Shown: positions 42,232-51,997, counted from the first letter of the stretch. The stretch is 64,000 nucleotides of DNA from Diacronema lutheri (GCA_019448385.1 JAGTXO010000005.1:682001-746000); one strand, 5' to 3'. The notes: generated from the letters alone by a model not told the origin. Numbers and translations: made by a program.

Positions 42232-43113
42232 TCAGCCAGCCGCGAGGTTGAGCACGCTCTGCAGCCGCTCTTCCCACGACGCGCCCATCTCTTCGCCCAG
42301 CGCGTGCACGGACCAAAACATGGCCGGGCTGCGTCGCGCGAGCTGCTCCGCATTGAGCAGGTGCGACGCGCTCGTCGCCGTTCGTCGCCGGCTTGTCGTC
42401 TGGCGCGCAGTGATTTCGCCGACGATGCCAACGAGCTCGTCGAACGAGTAGCACGGGGTGCGCTCTTCAAAGGCCTTTCGGTTACCCGTGAACCGAATGC
42501 TCAGCGTCGCAGAGCGGCCCTTGCGCTGCACGTTGAGCTCGACGCGGCGCGCCAGAACCGCGTCGAGCCGCGCAGCAGCCGCCATCTGCGAGTAGGCGCC
42601 CTCGCCGCTCATTCGGTCGCCGTCGGGCATCATGAAGGCCACGGCAATGTCACGCGGCGTCTTCCCCTCGCGCAAGTACTCGCCGCCCGACTTGGCGGGA
42701 GCGCCTTTTGGCCGTTTGGCAACGCTGCCGCCCGCGTCGTCGACCGCCGCCTTGGCCTTGCGCGCCGCCACGGGCTTGACCTGCATCGAGAGCATGTCGC
42801 CATGCTCGAGCGCGAGTCCGTCGCGGCCGAGGGTCTCATCGTCGTCGTCCAGCGGCTCGGTGCAACCCACATCAAGAAAAAGCAGCACGCGCGAGAGCGG
42901 GGCCACCTTGGTCGCGTCGCTCGCCATCTGGCGCAGGTCGCCGACGGTCTGCGCCGGGCGCACCGAGAAGCGGTCCGTGCCATTTGGGTGGCGCACGCGC
43001 ACGGTGAACGGCGTGTTTCCCGACGCGACGTTGGCCGTGTCCGCGCGCGCGACTTCCGACGTCTGCGGCTCCGCCTGATGGGTCCTGGTCGGGGTCGCCT
43101 TAACGCGCGGCAT
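42232..43113 (-). CDS. Ubiquitin-like-domain protein of unknown function
   Basis: 293 aa, single exon. ATG at 43113; the frame upstream has only GTG. A ubiquitin-like beta-grasp lies at about residues 35-115 (FTVRVRHPNGTDRFSVRPAQ, TVGDLRQMASDATKVAPLSR, LALEHGDMLSM), similar in style to the Npl4/UBX group. It is followed by a lysine-rich linker and a conserved-looking C-terminal domain (PRDIAVAFMMPDGDRMSGEG, CYSFDELVGIVGEI, LNAEQLARRSPAMFWSVHAL) that I cannot name. No catalytic motif is visible. It may act as a ubiquitin-pathway adaptor, which is only inference from the fold. Divergent from the DHHC gene (71 bp between start codons); 72 bp downstream is the start of the EF-hand gene on the same strand. 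Confidence 0.7.
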   Translation of the reverse strand: MPRVKATPTRTHQAEPQTSEVARADTANVASGNTPFTVRVRHPNGTDRFSVRPAQTVGDLRQMASDATKVAPLSRVLLFLDVGCTEPLDDDDETLGRDGLALEHGDMLSMQVKPVAARKAKAAVDDAGGSVAKRPKGAPAKSGGEYLREGKTPRDIAVAFMMPDGDRMSGEGAYSQMAAAARLDAVLARRVELNVQRKGRSATLSIRFTGNRKAFEERTPCYSFDELVGIVGEITARQTTSRRRTATSASHLLNAEQLARRSPAMFWSVHALGEEMGASWEERLQSVLNLAAG

Positions 43114-43184
43114 CGTGCGCGCTTTCAACGTCCGTGTGACCACGCGCGGTCCGCGCCGGCGTCCGGTGCTGCGCGCGGGCTCCC

Positions 43185-44066
43185 ATGCACATCGTGCACG
43201 CGGTCACGGCGGTGGTCGGTCTGACGCTCGTTCCGCTCTTCCTCGACCTGCTGCGCAGCTTCGCCGCCTTCCGGCGGGGCGCGCTCGGCCGCGCGGTCTC
43301 GCGCGCGGCGAGCGCGAGCCTGATGTGCGCGGTGGGCGCGATCTGCTGCATCGGCCTCGCGCTCTTCTTTGCGCACGTGCTGCCCTTTCACGCGCGCACG
43401 CGCTGGTCCTCAGAGTGGACGGCGCTCGCGCTCATCGCGTGCTACCTTTGCGGCGGCACGATCGCGTCGCACGCCATGGCGGTCGCGATCGCGCCCGGCC
43501 GCTGCGCGTCGGCGGCTCGGCCGGAGGACGGCGCGACGGTGGCCAGCCTTCCGCCGCATGCGCGCTTCTGTTCGGTCTGCCGGTACACGGTGCTCGACTT
43601 TGATCACCACTGCCTGTTCACGGGCAAGTGCGTCGGCCGCTTCAACCGGCGCCCGTTCTACATCTTTTTGGCGCACTTGCTCGCGGCCGCGTCGTTTGCT
43701 GTGGGCACATCGGTCGCGCCCTTCCGTCGCTGCGTGCTCGCGCGGCTGCTTGGGCCGCGTGGCGCGCCGCGCGACCCGGCTTGCGCCGGCGTCGGCTCGG
43801 GGCAGCTCGCGCTCGTGCCCGCGCTGATGGTGTGGGTGCCGATCGTTCCGCTCGTTGCGTGGCACATGCTGCTCCTGCGCGCAGACGTGTCCACCGCAGA
43901 GTTTGTCCGGCGGGCGAACGCCGACGGCCTGCGCGCGGCCATTGCCGCTTTAGGCGTGCGCAAGGCGCTCGGTCAGAACCGCGCCTGGGCCCTTGCGCAC
44001 GCGCGTTTCGAGGCTGCTGATGCACTGGCGGCCGCCCGTCAAAACAGTCCGCGGCGGCCCAGATGA
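43185..44066 (+). CDS. DHHC-type palmitoyltransferase-like membrane protein with reduced Cys-rich domain
   Basis: 293 aa, single exon. Two hydrophobic helices in the first 100 residues (VHAVTAVVGLTLVPLFLDLL; LMCAVGAICCIGLALFFAHV), a third near residues 82-105, the catalytic core FDHHCLFTGKCVGRFNRRPF, then further helices (FLAHLLAAASFAVG; LVPALMVWVPIVPLVAWHML). This order matches protein S-acyltransferases, with the DHHC loop in the cytosol. The zinc-binding half is incomplete: only FCSVCRYTVLDF precedes DHHC. The first Cys pair is absent and the Cys usually four residues before DHHC is Thr. So it may be a divergent enzyme or one with altered zinc binding. Convergent with the COPI-associated gene, 102 bp apart. 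Confidence 0.85.
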   Translation: MHIVHAVTAVVGLTLVPLFLDLLRSFAAFRRGALGRAVSRAASASLMCAVGAICCIGLALFFAHVLPFHARTRWSSEWTALALIACYLCGGTIASHAMAVAIAPGRCASAARPEDGATVASLPPHARFCSVCRYTVLDFDHHCLFTGKCVGRFNRRPFYIFLAHLLAAASFAVGTSVAPFRRCVLARLLGPRGAPRDPACAGVGSGQLALVPALMVWVPIVPLVAWHMLLLRADVSTAEFVRRANADGLRAAIAALGVRKALGQNRAWALAHARFEAADALAAARQNSPRRPR

Positions 44067-44168
44067 AGTCTATCGATCTTGGGATCGCGCGGGCCCGCAC
44101 TGCTGCTGCGCCCGCCCGTGCTCTCGCGCGTTCGATGCCCCAAAACGCGCCCTCCCAAATGGCGGCGT

Positions 44169-44991
44169 TCACACCCGGTCGCTCGCCGCCGCCTCCTCAC
44201 GCGCCGTGCCCGCCCCCCAGTCCTCTGCGCCTTCCCTTTGGTTCTGCGTCGCCACGATCGAGCTCCACTCGCTCGCGCTCGCCGAGCTGCCGGGCGCCGC
44301 CTGCGGCGGCGGCAAGTCGGCGGGCACAGGCGCGCTGGTTGGGTAGTTTGGCGCGGGCGGGACGGATGTGTCCTTGGCGCCACCAATGGCCTGCGTGGTC
44401 GGGTGGGCCTTGGCGTTGATCGACTCCTCGTGTACAATCCGGAACGAGTGCAGCACGCCTGCGATGATCATGCAGATCGATGCTCCGCCGATCAGCGAGA
44501 TCTTGTTGCCCTCCGTGAAGAGCGTCAGCACGCCAGCGCCCGAGTAGAAGAAGCCCTTGCCGCGCTGCGAGGCGAGCATGTGGAACTCGACGTCGAGCAG
44601 CTGGTAAAACCTCTCCAGCAGCGCCACGTTCTGTAGCCACGTGCCGTGCTCGATCACTGCGCGGCGATCCGCGCCGGAGCGCGATTGCGCGCGCAGTTCA
44701 GCTGAGCGCGCTGATGGCCACGCGTGGTGCGCCACGCGCGCGCGGCAACGCGACGCGCGCGCGCTTGTGTCGTGCGGCACGGACGGCCGTGCGCACACCT
44801 ATGACTGTAAAGCCAAAGAGCATCGCGTACACGCCGATCACAATGTAGAAGGGCGACTTGAAGACCATGATGAGGCCGAGCAGGCCGGCAACAAAGAGAA
44901 GGATGCCCGAGAGCAGCGAGTAGACCTTGAGCGCGAAGAGGGCGCGTGGGTTCTGCCGTACCGTCTTCAGGCACTCCACGCACCGCTCCAT
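44169..44991 (-). CDS. COPI-associated (COPI_assoc family) tetraspan membrane protein
   Basis: Exons 44991-44799 and 44656-44169, 226 aa. The frame continues upstream to 45063 only with a TTG, so ATG 44991 is used. Phase-1 splice (GTGTGC donor, CCGCGCAG acceptor, 142 nt) gives FTVIVIEHGTWLQNVALLER. Four hydrophobic segments: VYSLLSGILLFVAGLLGLIM, FYIVIGVYAMLFGFTVIV, GFFYSGAGVLTLF, and ISLIGGASICMIIAGVLHSF. The pattern short loop, GxYxxLFG, GRGxFYxxxG, GGxxxxxGxLH is that of the COPI-associated/Tvp15-like Golgi family. Its precise role is poorly known even in yeast. The tail is proline/serine-rich and cytosolic by prediction. Confidence 0.75.
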
Positions 44992-45326
44992 CGCACCCCC
45001 GTGCTCGGCGTGGGCGGAGTTCCCGGCGGCACCACAAGAACGACTTGCGCTGCGGCCGGCCAAGAAAAATGGCCGCCCTCCGATCTGAAGGGAGTGCGCA
45101 TGGCCGCTTAAAGGGACATCGAGCTCTTACGATGGGTGCGCGCGGCGCGGCGCGCGCGCGGGCGCGGGCGCGCTCTCGCGTGCTCGAGCGCGTTCACTCA
45201 CCAATTGCCGCGCCGTCCGCGCTTCAGCGCGCCCGGCGCGCCTCGAACCGCGCCTGCTGAGCTCGTCCGCGCTGAGAGCCTCCCGCGCCTCGCGCCGGCG
45301 CGCCGCGCGCCGCCGCCGTGCGCGGC
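44992..45326. promoter_or_regulatory. Divergent intergenic region, 335 bp
   Basis: Separates the starts of the COPI-associated gene (-) and the zinc-finger/ELM2 gene (+). It is GC-rich with (GC)n stretches near 45140-45180; the only AT-richer segment is about 45062-45125. No gene is visible. Confidence 0.4.
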
Positions 45327-46243
45327 ATGTCGCGCGCAGGTGGCGACGACGAGTCTGACGACGACGATGGCCACGATCTTGGCCGACGGCGCGGCCGCTC
45401 GTCCGATGCCTTTGAGGAGCCCAAGTGCCACTTCTGCAACGGGAAGATGACGGGCGACTCGGATATCCTCTACTGCACGTCGCTCGGCTGCGGCCGTGTG
45501 CTCTGCACCAACTGCGTGCACGAGCATTTTGCGCACGTCTACCTGCGGGGCCACGGCGCCGACGGCGCACCGGCGACTGCGCCCGCCGCCGACCCCATCG
45601 ACTACAACGCGGAGGATGAGCGCGCGGGCGAGTGGCTGTGTGTCGTCTGCCGCCACGCGTGCTGCTGCGCTGGCCGCGAAGCATCATGCACGCGCACGCA
45701 CACGCACTGCCGGATGTACGCCAAGAAGCAGAAGCGCAAGCGGCTGGCGACCGAGCTGGGCGCGCCCGATGACCTCGGCGGCGCCGGTCCGCGCTTGCGC
45801 CACCGCGCGGCCGCACCTCCGCCGCCTGAGAGGCCACGGAAAGAGCGACCGGCGGAGCGCGACAGGGCGGCGGCGGCGGCGGCGGCGGTGGGCGGTGCTG
45901 CGGGCGGCGGCAGCGTGGGCAGCGGCGGCGTGGCGATGGCGGCGGCGGGCGGTGGCGCCGCCGCGGGCAAGGCCAAAGTACCGCCGAACGTGCCCTTCGC
46001 CGCACCGGATGCGTCCGCCTCTGCCGCGCCCGCCTTGGCTCCGCAGCCCAGCTTGGCCGCGCCCACTGGCGTCGAGCAGAGCGCGCCGCCGCCGCGCGAC
46101 ACGGGCGACGCCGGCAGTCCGCCCGACGCGTCCAATCCGCCCTCTGCACTCGCCGCCAAGCCCGCCGCAGCCTCCCTGGCTGGCTGCGCGCCGTACGGAG
46201 CGTCTGGCCTCACAATCCAGACCCACCACCACCACGAGCAGCT

Positions 46244-46306
<63 letters not shown>

Positions 46307-48421
46307 GGAGGTGGCGCCGCAGCAGCAGCACGCTGTCGCGTCCACGCGAGTCGGTGGCGGCCGGTCGCAGCCTCCGAGTGGGCCGAGCACACCATCGATC
46401 GCACCGAGCGTGGGCGCACCGAGCCGACGCAGCTCTGCCTCTGGCGCGCACGCCATCGCACCAGCCGCCGGCCAGGCCACGCATGGCGGCGCGCACAGTT
46501 TGAACGGAAGGCGGCACGCGCAGCCTGATCGGCACGGGGGCGCACAGCCGCACGGGCACGGGCTGCACGCGGCGGCGGCGGCGGCGGTAGGCGGCGCGAC
46601 GCCGGCGCACGGCACTGGCTGGCAGACTGCGGACACCGACGCGCCAGACGCGCGCGGCCCCGCCGCCAAGCGCTCCCGATCGGGCGCGACGGCGAGCGGG
46701 CACGGCCGGGCGAGCGCGCGCGACTCGCCGCGTTCGCACGCCGCGTGCGGCGTGGACGGGAGCGTTGACGGCAAAGAGGTGCGTGAGGGCGGGGCAGCCG
46801 CTCCGCCGCACGCCACGGGCGCACCCACGCGCCTCGCGGCCGCCGCTGCCGCGGGCGGGCCGGCGTGCGGCGGCGGTGCAACCAGCGCCCTCGCGGGCGC
46901 GGCGGCGGCTGGCGACGGCACGTCACGCACCGACGCGCCCGTTGGCGGCAGAGAGGGTTGCGGCGGTGGGCGCGCACGCGCTAACGGCGGCGGCAGCGGC
47001 GCGTCTGGCGCAGACGCGGCAGCCCGCGCGGCCGGCGCCGGCGGTGGCCGCGCGCCGCCCGTCCCACCACCGGCGGTTCGAACTGGCCGCAGTGACGCGG
47101 CGGCGGGCGGCGGCACGGCGGTGGCGGCCGGCGCGGCGGTCGGCGCGCCGCCAGCGGGCGGACTTGCGCTCGAGTGGAAGGGCCGGCTGCGCGCGATTCG
47201 CGAGAAGCTTGGCCTCTCGCAGCCCCAGTTTGGCGCGCTTCTCCGCCCTGCGCACCCCGTCGGGCAGCAGACGCTCTCGCGCTGGGAGTCAGGGCTATGC
47301 CGCGTGCCCACCGAGGCGATGACGCGCGCGCAGGAGTTGCTGCGCAGCGGGCTCGCGGTGCTAGCGCCCGCCACCGTCGAGCCAGGCGGTGGCGCGGTCG
47401 CGGCGGGCGCGGCGACCTCCGACGGCGGCGAGGCGAGCGCCGAGGACGGCACGGGCGCGGACGGCAACACATACCTTACGTCGGAGTACCCCTACCAGGA
47501 GCCAATGATCGGCGACTCGTTCCAGGTCGTCGCGCGCGACATCCCGACGCCGACGCCGTACGTGCCACCGGACGGCAGCGGCACCGCCACCGACGCCATC
47601 GCCGCAGCCGATGATGATGAGCGCGTGGGTATTCGAGAGTGGGTGGGCGAGCGGGCGGCTACGCCCCGGCTGCAGTGCGACGGTGGGCTCGATGGCTACC
47701 TCGCCGCGGCCAAGCAGCTGTGCGCGGCGTGCGCCAAGATCGAGTTCAGCGAGGAGATAGCCCTCTCCTCACTCCACGCGCTCGGTTGCGACGCCGCCGC
47801 TGCGCTCGGCGCGCTCAGCGCGGCCGTCGCGTGGTACAACGGCGACGCCGAGGCGGTGCGCGCGCCGCTGCTCTTGGCCGCGGCACGCTCGCTGCCGTCG
47901 TCCCACGCGCCGCGTGCGCCGCACGCGCGCCGCACGCTCAACTTTCCCCTCTTCCCTCCCCCTTACCCGCCTCCCCCTTCAAACAAAACCTACCTCTCCC
48001 CGCCACACATAGGTGTTACGCACACCCCCCGAGGTGCTCGCGCGCACGCCGCTTTGGGCGGGTCGGCGCGCACAGCCGGTGCGTGCGCGCGCACGCGCGC
48101 TGCCATGCGGCACAGTCGTTTCGCCACGCTTGTCCACTTCCACGCGCCCACGCGCCCACGCGCGCGTGCGTCCACCGCTCGCGCCCCGCCGCTTCTTGCG
48201 TCTCGGCCGTGTGCCCTGCTGCACAGGCGTTCCCGATCGAGTGGAAGCCAGGAGAGGTCGCTGCGCTCGATGCGGCTATGCTCGGCTACGACCGCGACCT
48301 GCTCGCGATCCACGAGAACGCCTTCTCCGAGCGGCGCCTCAAGGAGGTCGTCTGGCACTACTATCGGCATGGCGCATTTCGCAGACACCAGCACGCTGCG
48401 CAGGCGCTCGGAACTCTGTAG
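45327..48421 (+). CDS. Chromatin protein: 4CXXC-type zinc finger, XRE helix-turn-helix, ELM2-SANT
   Basis: Exons 45327-47855 and 48227-48421, 907 aa. N-terminal cysteine cluster (residues about 30-130: CHFCNGKMTGDSDILYCTSL, GCGRVLCTNCVHEHF, WLCVVCRHACCC) has the layout of the zf-4CXXC_R1 domain of CDCA7. After 500 residues of low complexity, including 20 consecutive CAG codons (46245-46304), comes LRAIREKLGLSQPQFGALL and QQTLSRWESGLCRVP, a Cro/C1-type helix-turn-helix. The C-terminus has an ELM2-like block (IGDSFQVVARDIPTPTPYVP ... EIALSSLHALGCDAAAAL) and, across a GTGCGC intron of 371 nt, a SANT-like end (WKPGEVAALDAAMLGYDRDL, RRLKEVVWHYYRHG). ELM2-SANT pairs recruit histone deacetylases. 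ATG 45327 is the first in frame. The stop abuts a dispersed repeat. Confidence 0.8.
46245..46304 (+). repeat. (CAG)20 trinucleotide repeat encoding polyglutamine
   Basis: Twenty perfect CAG codons inside the ELM2-SANT gene, preceded by four His codons; a further short CAG cluster follows at about 46320-46328. Pure CAG makes length polymorphism likely. Confidence 0.95.
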
Positions 48422-48551
48422 TAAACGACGCTTACAGGCGGGTCAGCAGGAGGGCGAGCGAAAGTGTGCACGCAGCGTCGGGCCGAAGTCAGGGCGTCGA
48501 CCCTATGCACGCGCGTGGGCGGACACCTACACATGCCTAGCCACCCCTCGC
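48422..48551 (+). mobile_element. Dispersed repeat, copy B
   Basis: Begins directly after the TAG stop of the ELM2-SANT gene with AAACGACGCTTACAGGCGGG and ends ATGCCTAGCCACCCCTCGC. It matches copy A (36680-36882, opposite orientation) at both ends and in the blocks GGGTCAGCAGGAGG, GAGCGAAAG, CAGGGCGTCGACCCT and GGGCGGACAC, with about 70 bp missing in the interior. No clear target-site duplication. Its tail overlaps the 3' end of the ybeY reading frame, supplying its stop codon. Confidence 0.75.
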
Positions 48552-49242
48552 CGCGATGGCATGCTCAGCTGCCCGCAGCGCCGAGTCCTCGTCGGCGATC
48601 ATGGCGGCGGTATCTGCCACATCCTCATGGGTATGCCCGAGCAAATGGCAGATCCCGTGCACCGCGAGGAGCCAGCATGCGTCGTCGACGCCCACGGGCG
48701 CGGCGGCCGCGTATAGGCGGCCGTAGCACCCACAGACGGCGGGTACGAGGCCCGCAGGGTCGGCCGCGCAGCCGCTCGGCACGCGTACAGCGGCGCTCCG
48801 CGCCGCGGCGATGCCGACAAAAACGTCGCCGAGCCGCGCGTCCGCGCGGCTCGTTGGTAGAGGCAGCGCGCCCGGCGAGAGGAAGGCGCGTGTGACGTGC
48901 TCGTGAGCGTACGGGAAGGAGAGCACGTCCGTCGTGCGATCCTTGCCGCGGTGGGTTCGATTGAGCGAGCGCATGCGCTCGTCGTCGGCCAGCCAAATGT
49001 CAAGCGCGTAGTCGCCAACGTTGAAGGCGCGCAAGGCGGCCGCGGCTCGCACGCGCAAGAGCGCCGCGTTGATGTCCCGCGAGGGCAGCGCGGCGGCGCG
49101 GTGCACGCGCACGCCTGCGGCGCGGCCGCGCAGGGGCGCGGTCGCGCGTGAGCCGCGGCCACACCGGCCATGGCTGCGAACGGAGGCGCACGCGCACACG
49201 TGAGCCCGCCGTGCGCCCGCACGCTGCCACCGCGCGCCTCAT
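48537..49242 (-). CDS. ybeY: YbeY-type endoribonuclease (rRNA maturation), organelle-targeted
   Basis: Exons 49242-49200 and 49114-48537, 206 aa; the phase-1 splice (GTGTGC donor, CGCCGCAG acceptor) supplies the start codon MRRAVAACGRTAGS, since the main frame lacks a suitable ATG. YbeY proteins are single-strand endoribonucleases that process rRNA 3' ends and monitor ribosomes. Motifs: LDIWLADDERMRSLN, RGKDRTTDVLSFP, LGDVFVGIAAA and the metal triad HGICHLLGHTH (His-x3-His-x5-His), all intact. An insert of about 30 residues, more than in bacterial forms, sits before WLLAVHGICH. The last residues (ARGG-stop) come from the dispersed repeat. It is head to head with MnmG. Confidence 0.92.
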
Positions 49243-49298
49243 GCCTCCGCGCGGACGGCGGCCATTCTTAAAATCCTGCGACGAGGACGGCGTCAAGA
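49243..49298. promoter_or_regulatory. Very short divergent promoter, ybeY/mnmG
   Basis: 56 bp between the two start codons, including a small AT-rich patch (TTCTTAAAATCC). Both flanking genes encode bacterial-type RNA-processing enzymes, so shared regulation is a reasonable inference. Confidence 0.5.
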
Positions 49299-51480
49299 AT
49301 GCCTCCTCGAGAACGGCGCGCGGCTGCGCTCGCCCTGTGCCTGGCTGCGTGCGTCTCGCGCGTGCGGGGCCTCGCGGCGCCGGCGCGTCCGGGCGCGCCC
49401 ACTGTAATCGTCATCGGCGGCGGCCATGCAGGCACGGAGGCGGTGGCCGCGGCCGCGCGGTGCGGAGCGCGCGCGCTCCTCGTCAGCCAACGGCTGGACA
49501 CGATCGGCGAGATGTCGTGCAACCCGTCGATCGGCGGGATCGGCAAGGGCCACCTGGTCCGTGAAGTCGACGCGCTTGACGGCCTGATGGGCAAGCTGAT
49601 CGACGAGGCGGGCATCCACTTCCGAATGCTCAACGAGCGCAAGGGGCCGGCCGTCCGCGGGCCGCGCGCGCAAGCCGACCGCGACATCTACCGCGCCGCG
49701 GCGCAGGCGGCGCTGGCCGCGTACCCGGGCGTCGAGCTGATCGAGGGCTCGGTCGACGAGCTCCTCATCGACGATGCCGACGCCGCCGCGGCCGGCGCGG
49801 CGCGCGCGACGGTGCGCGGCGTGCGACTCGCCGACGGTCGCGAGCTCGCCGCCGACTCGGTCGTGATCACGACGGGCACCTTCTTGCGCGGCGTTGTGCA
49901 CGTTGGGCAGGAGTCAAGGCCAGCAGGGCGTTACATCCGCTCCGAGGCGCGCGAGGTCGAACCGCCAGCTAGCGCGCTCGCCCAATCGCTCGCCTCCCTT
50001 CGGCTTCCGCTCGCGCGTCTCAAGACGGGCACGCCGCCGCGTCTCGACGGTCGGACGATCGAGTGGGACCGGCTCGAGCCACAGCCGAGCTCGCGGCCGG
50101 CCGAGCCCTTCTCGTATGTCCGCGCTGGCCTTGGCCTGCCCGTCGCGCAGGCCGACCGCCTCATCTCGTGCTACCGCACGGCGACAAACGCGCGCACGCA
50201 CGAGCTTGTCCTGCAGAACGCCCACCTGCTGCCCCGCTACGAGGGGCCGGGCCCGCGCTACTGCCCTTCACTCACGGCCAAGGTGACGCGCTTTGCCGGG
50301 CGCGACAGCCACGGCGTCTGGCTCGAGCCCGAGGGCCTTTCGTCGCACCTCGTCTACCCGAACGGCCTCTCATCTGCCTTCCCCGAGAGCGTGCAGCAGC
50401 GGGTCATCTCCTCCATCGCGGGTGCGCGCGCGCTTCCGCCGCGCGCGCCGCCGCGCCGCCGCCGCGTCTGTTACCCTGAACGCCCTGCCCGGGATGCGAT
50501 GGCGCGCAGGCCTCGAGAAGGCGACGATCGTGCGGCCCGCGTACGACGTCGAGTATGACTTCGTTGATCCGAAGGCGGTGGACCACGCGCTCGCGGTGAA
50601 GGCGTGCGCTGGCCTGTACCTCGCGGGCCAGGTGCTCGGCACCACCGGCTACGAGGAGGCCGCCGCGATGGGCGTGGTCGCGGGCGCGAACGCGGCGCTC
50701 GCGCCCGCAGGCGCCGAGCCGTTTCTTGTCGGGCGGGGCGAGGCGTACATTGGCGTGCTGATCGACGATCTGGTGACGCACGGGACGAGCGAGCCGTACC
50801 GCATGTTCACCTCGCGCGCCGAATACCGCCTCGCGCTGCGGCAGGACAACGCAGACCTGCGGCTGACGGCGAGCGGCGCAGCCGCTGGCCTCGTGACAGA
50901 CCCGGTCAGGCTTGAGCTCGCGCAGCGCAAGCAGCGCGGTGCGACGGAGGCGCGCGCTGCGCTCGACGCGGTGCGGCTCGGCGCCGCCGACTGGCTCGCC
51001 CGCGGCTTTGCGCACGTCAAGGCCGACGGCCCCGTGCGCTCGGCCGCGGAGATGATGGCGATGCCGGAGACGCAGCTCGCCGATGTCGAGCGCGTGCTCG
51101 TCGAGAAGGGTGCGTTGCCGTGCGGCCTCGACCCGCTTGCCTTCGAGGAGGTGAGCATCTCCGCAAAGTACGCAAACTACCTCAAGCGGCAGGACCTCGA
51201 GGTCGCGCGCTGGCGCTCGCACGAGGGCGCGCAGATCCCGCCGTCGACCGACTACCGCACGCTGGGGTCGCTCTCGAACGAGGAGGTGGAGAAGCTCGAG
51301 GCGGCGAGGCCGCGCACGCTCGGCGAGGCGGGTCTCATCCCTGGAATCACGCCAAACTCCCTCACCTACCTCCTCGCACACCTGCGCAGCCGGCGCGCGG
51401 GCGGCAGCCGCGCCAACGCGCCTCCGGCGGCGCGCGACTCGGACGCTGCGCCTGCGGCGTCGGCCGCGCGGCCATTTTGA
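49299..51480 (+). CDS. mnmG: MnmG/GidA tRNA uridine 5-carboxymethylaminomethyl modification enzyme, organellar
   Basis: Exons 49299-50421 and 50510-51480, 697 aa. With MnmE it modifies the wobble uridine of organellar tRNAs using FAD and folate. The N-terminus ([20 protein letters not shown]) is a signal-like presequence, about 30 residues, fitting plastid import, with mitochondria as the alternative. Then FAD-binding [58 protein letters not shown], and, across an 88-nt GTGCGC intron splitting [16 protein letters not shown], the FAD motif [20 protein letters not shown], then [20 protein letters not shown] and the C-terminal KYANYLKRQ and IPPSTDY. The tail after LLAHLR is low complexity. All conserved positions that I can check are present. 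Confidence 0.97.
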
Positions 51481-51577
51481 TCGGTCGCATTCCCTCTCTC
51501 GGGATCAAGACCCAACGGAGGTCAAGCACATCCGTGCAGCCCTTGCGAGTCGGAACGGTCGGAGCGAGGGGCAGGAA

Positions 51578-51997
51578 CTAGGCGACGAAAATTGCGTCAT
51601 TCAGCGCAGACTTCTGCGAGATCACGCCTCCGGACGCCTTGAACTCTCGCCACTTGAGGAAGTGCGGCTGCTCCTTGTGGAAGTCGAGCGCCGCGCGATC
51701 TCTGTACAGCTCGTATAGTCTGAACACGTTGCTTCTCTCCTGGTCGCGCAGCACGTCGAAGCGGAGGCACCCTCCGTTCTCGCGCTCGCGCGAACCGATC
51801 GCGTCCCCCTCCATGACCTTGAGGAAGTCGTCGATGCGGTCGGGCGCGATCTCGACCTCAACGACGACCGCAATGTTGCCCACGGCGGCGGACGTCATCG
51901 AGCTGCGGCTCCGGATGTTGGCAGGCGAGCACGCGGCCATCAGGCCGAAGCACACCGCGGACGCGCGGAAAGCGTGCTCGCCCGTCATGAACACCAT
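51578..51997 (-). CDS. ABM-domain (quinol monooxygenase-like) protein
   Basis: 139 aa, single exon. The first 40 residues (MTGEHAFRASAVCFGLMAAC...) may be a targeting sequence; the rest is one ABM ferredoxin-like domain: IAVVVEVEIAPDRIDDFLKV, ENGGCLRFDVLRDQERSNVF, RLYELYRDRAALDFHKEQPH, FLKWREF. This matches the YgiN/antibiotic biosynthesis monooxygenase family (E-x-G-C-x-x-F-D-V, F-x-L-Y-E-x-Y, H-x-x-x-x-H-F). Substrates vary widely and cannot be inferred. Divergent from the glutaredoxin with 65 bp between starts, convergent with mnmG. Confidence 0.88.
   Translation of the reverse strand: MVFMTGEHAFRASAVCFGLMAACSPANIRSRSSMTSAAVGNIAVVVEVEIAPDRIDDFLKVMEGDAIGSRERENGGCLRFDVLRDQERSNVFRLYELYRDRAALDFHKEQPHFLKWREFKASGGVISQKSALNDAIFVA

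Noticed and set aside
47160-47350. XRE helix-turn-helix as a sign of bacterial contamination or a phage gene
   Set aside because: It lies in the middle of a long continuous frame bounded by eukaryotic zinc-finger and ELM2-SANT regions, with a host-type GTGCGC intron.
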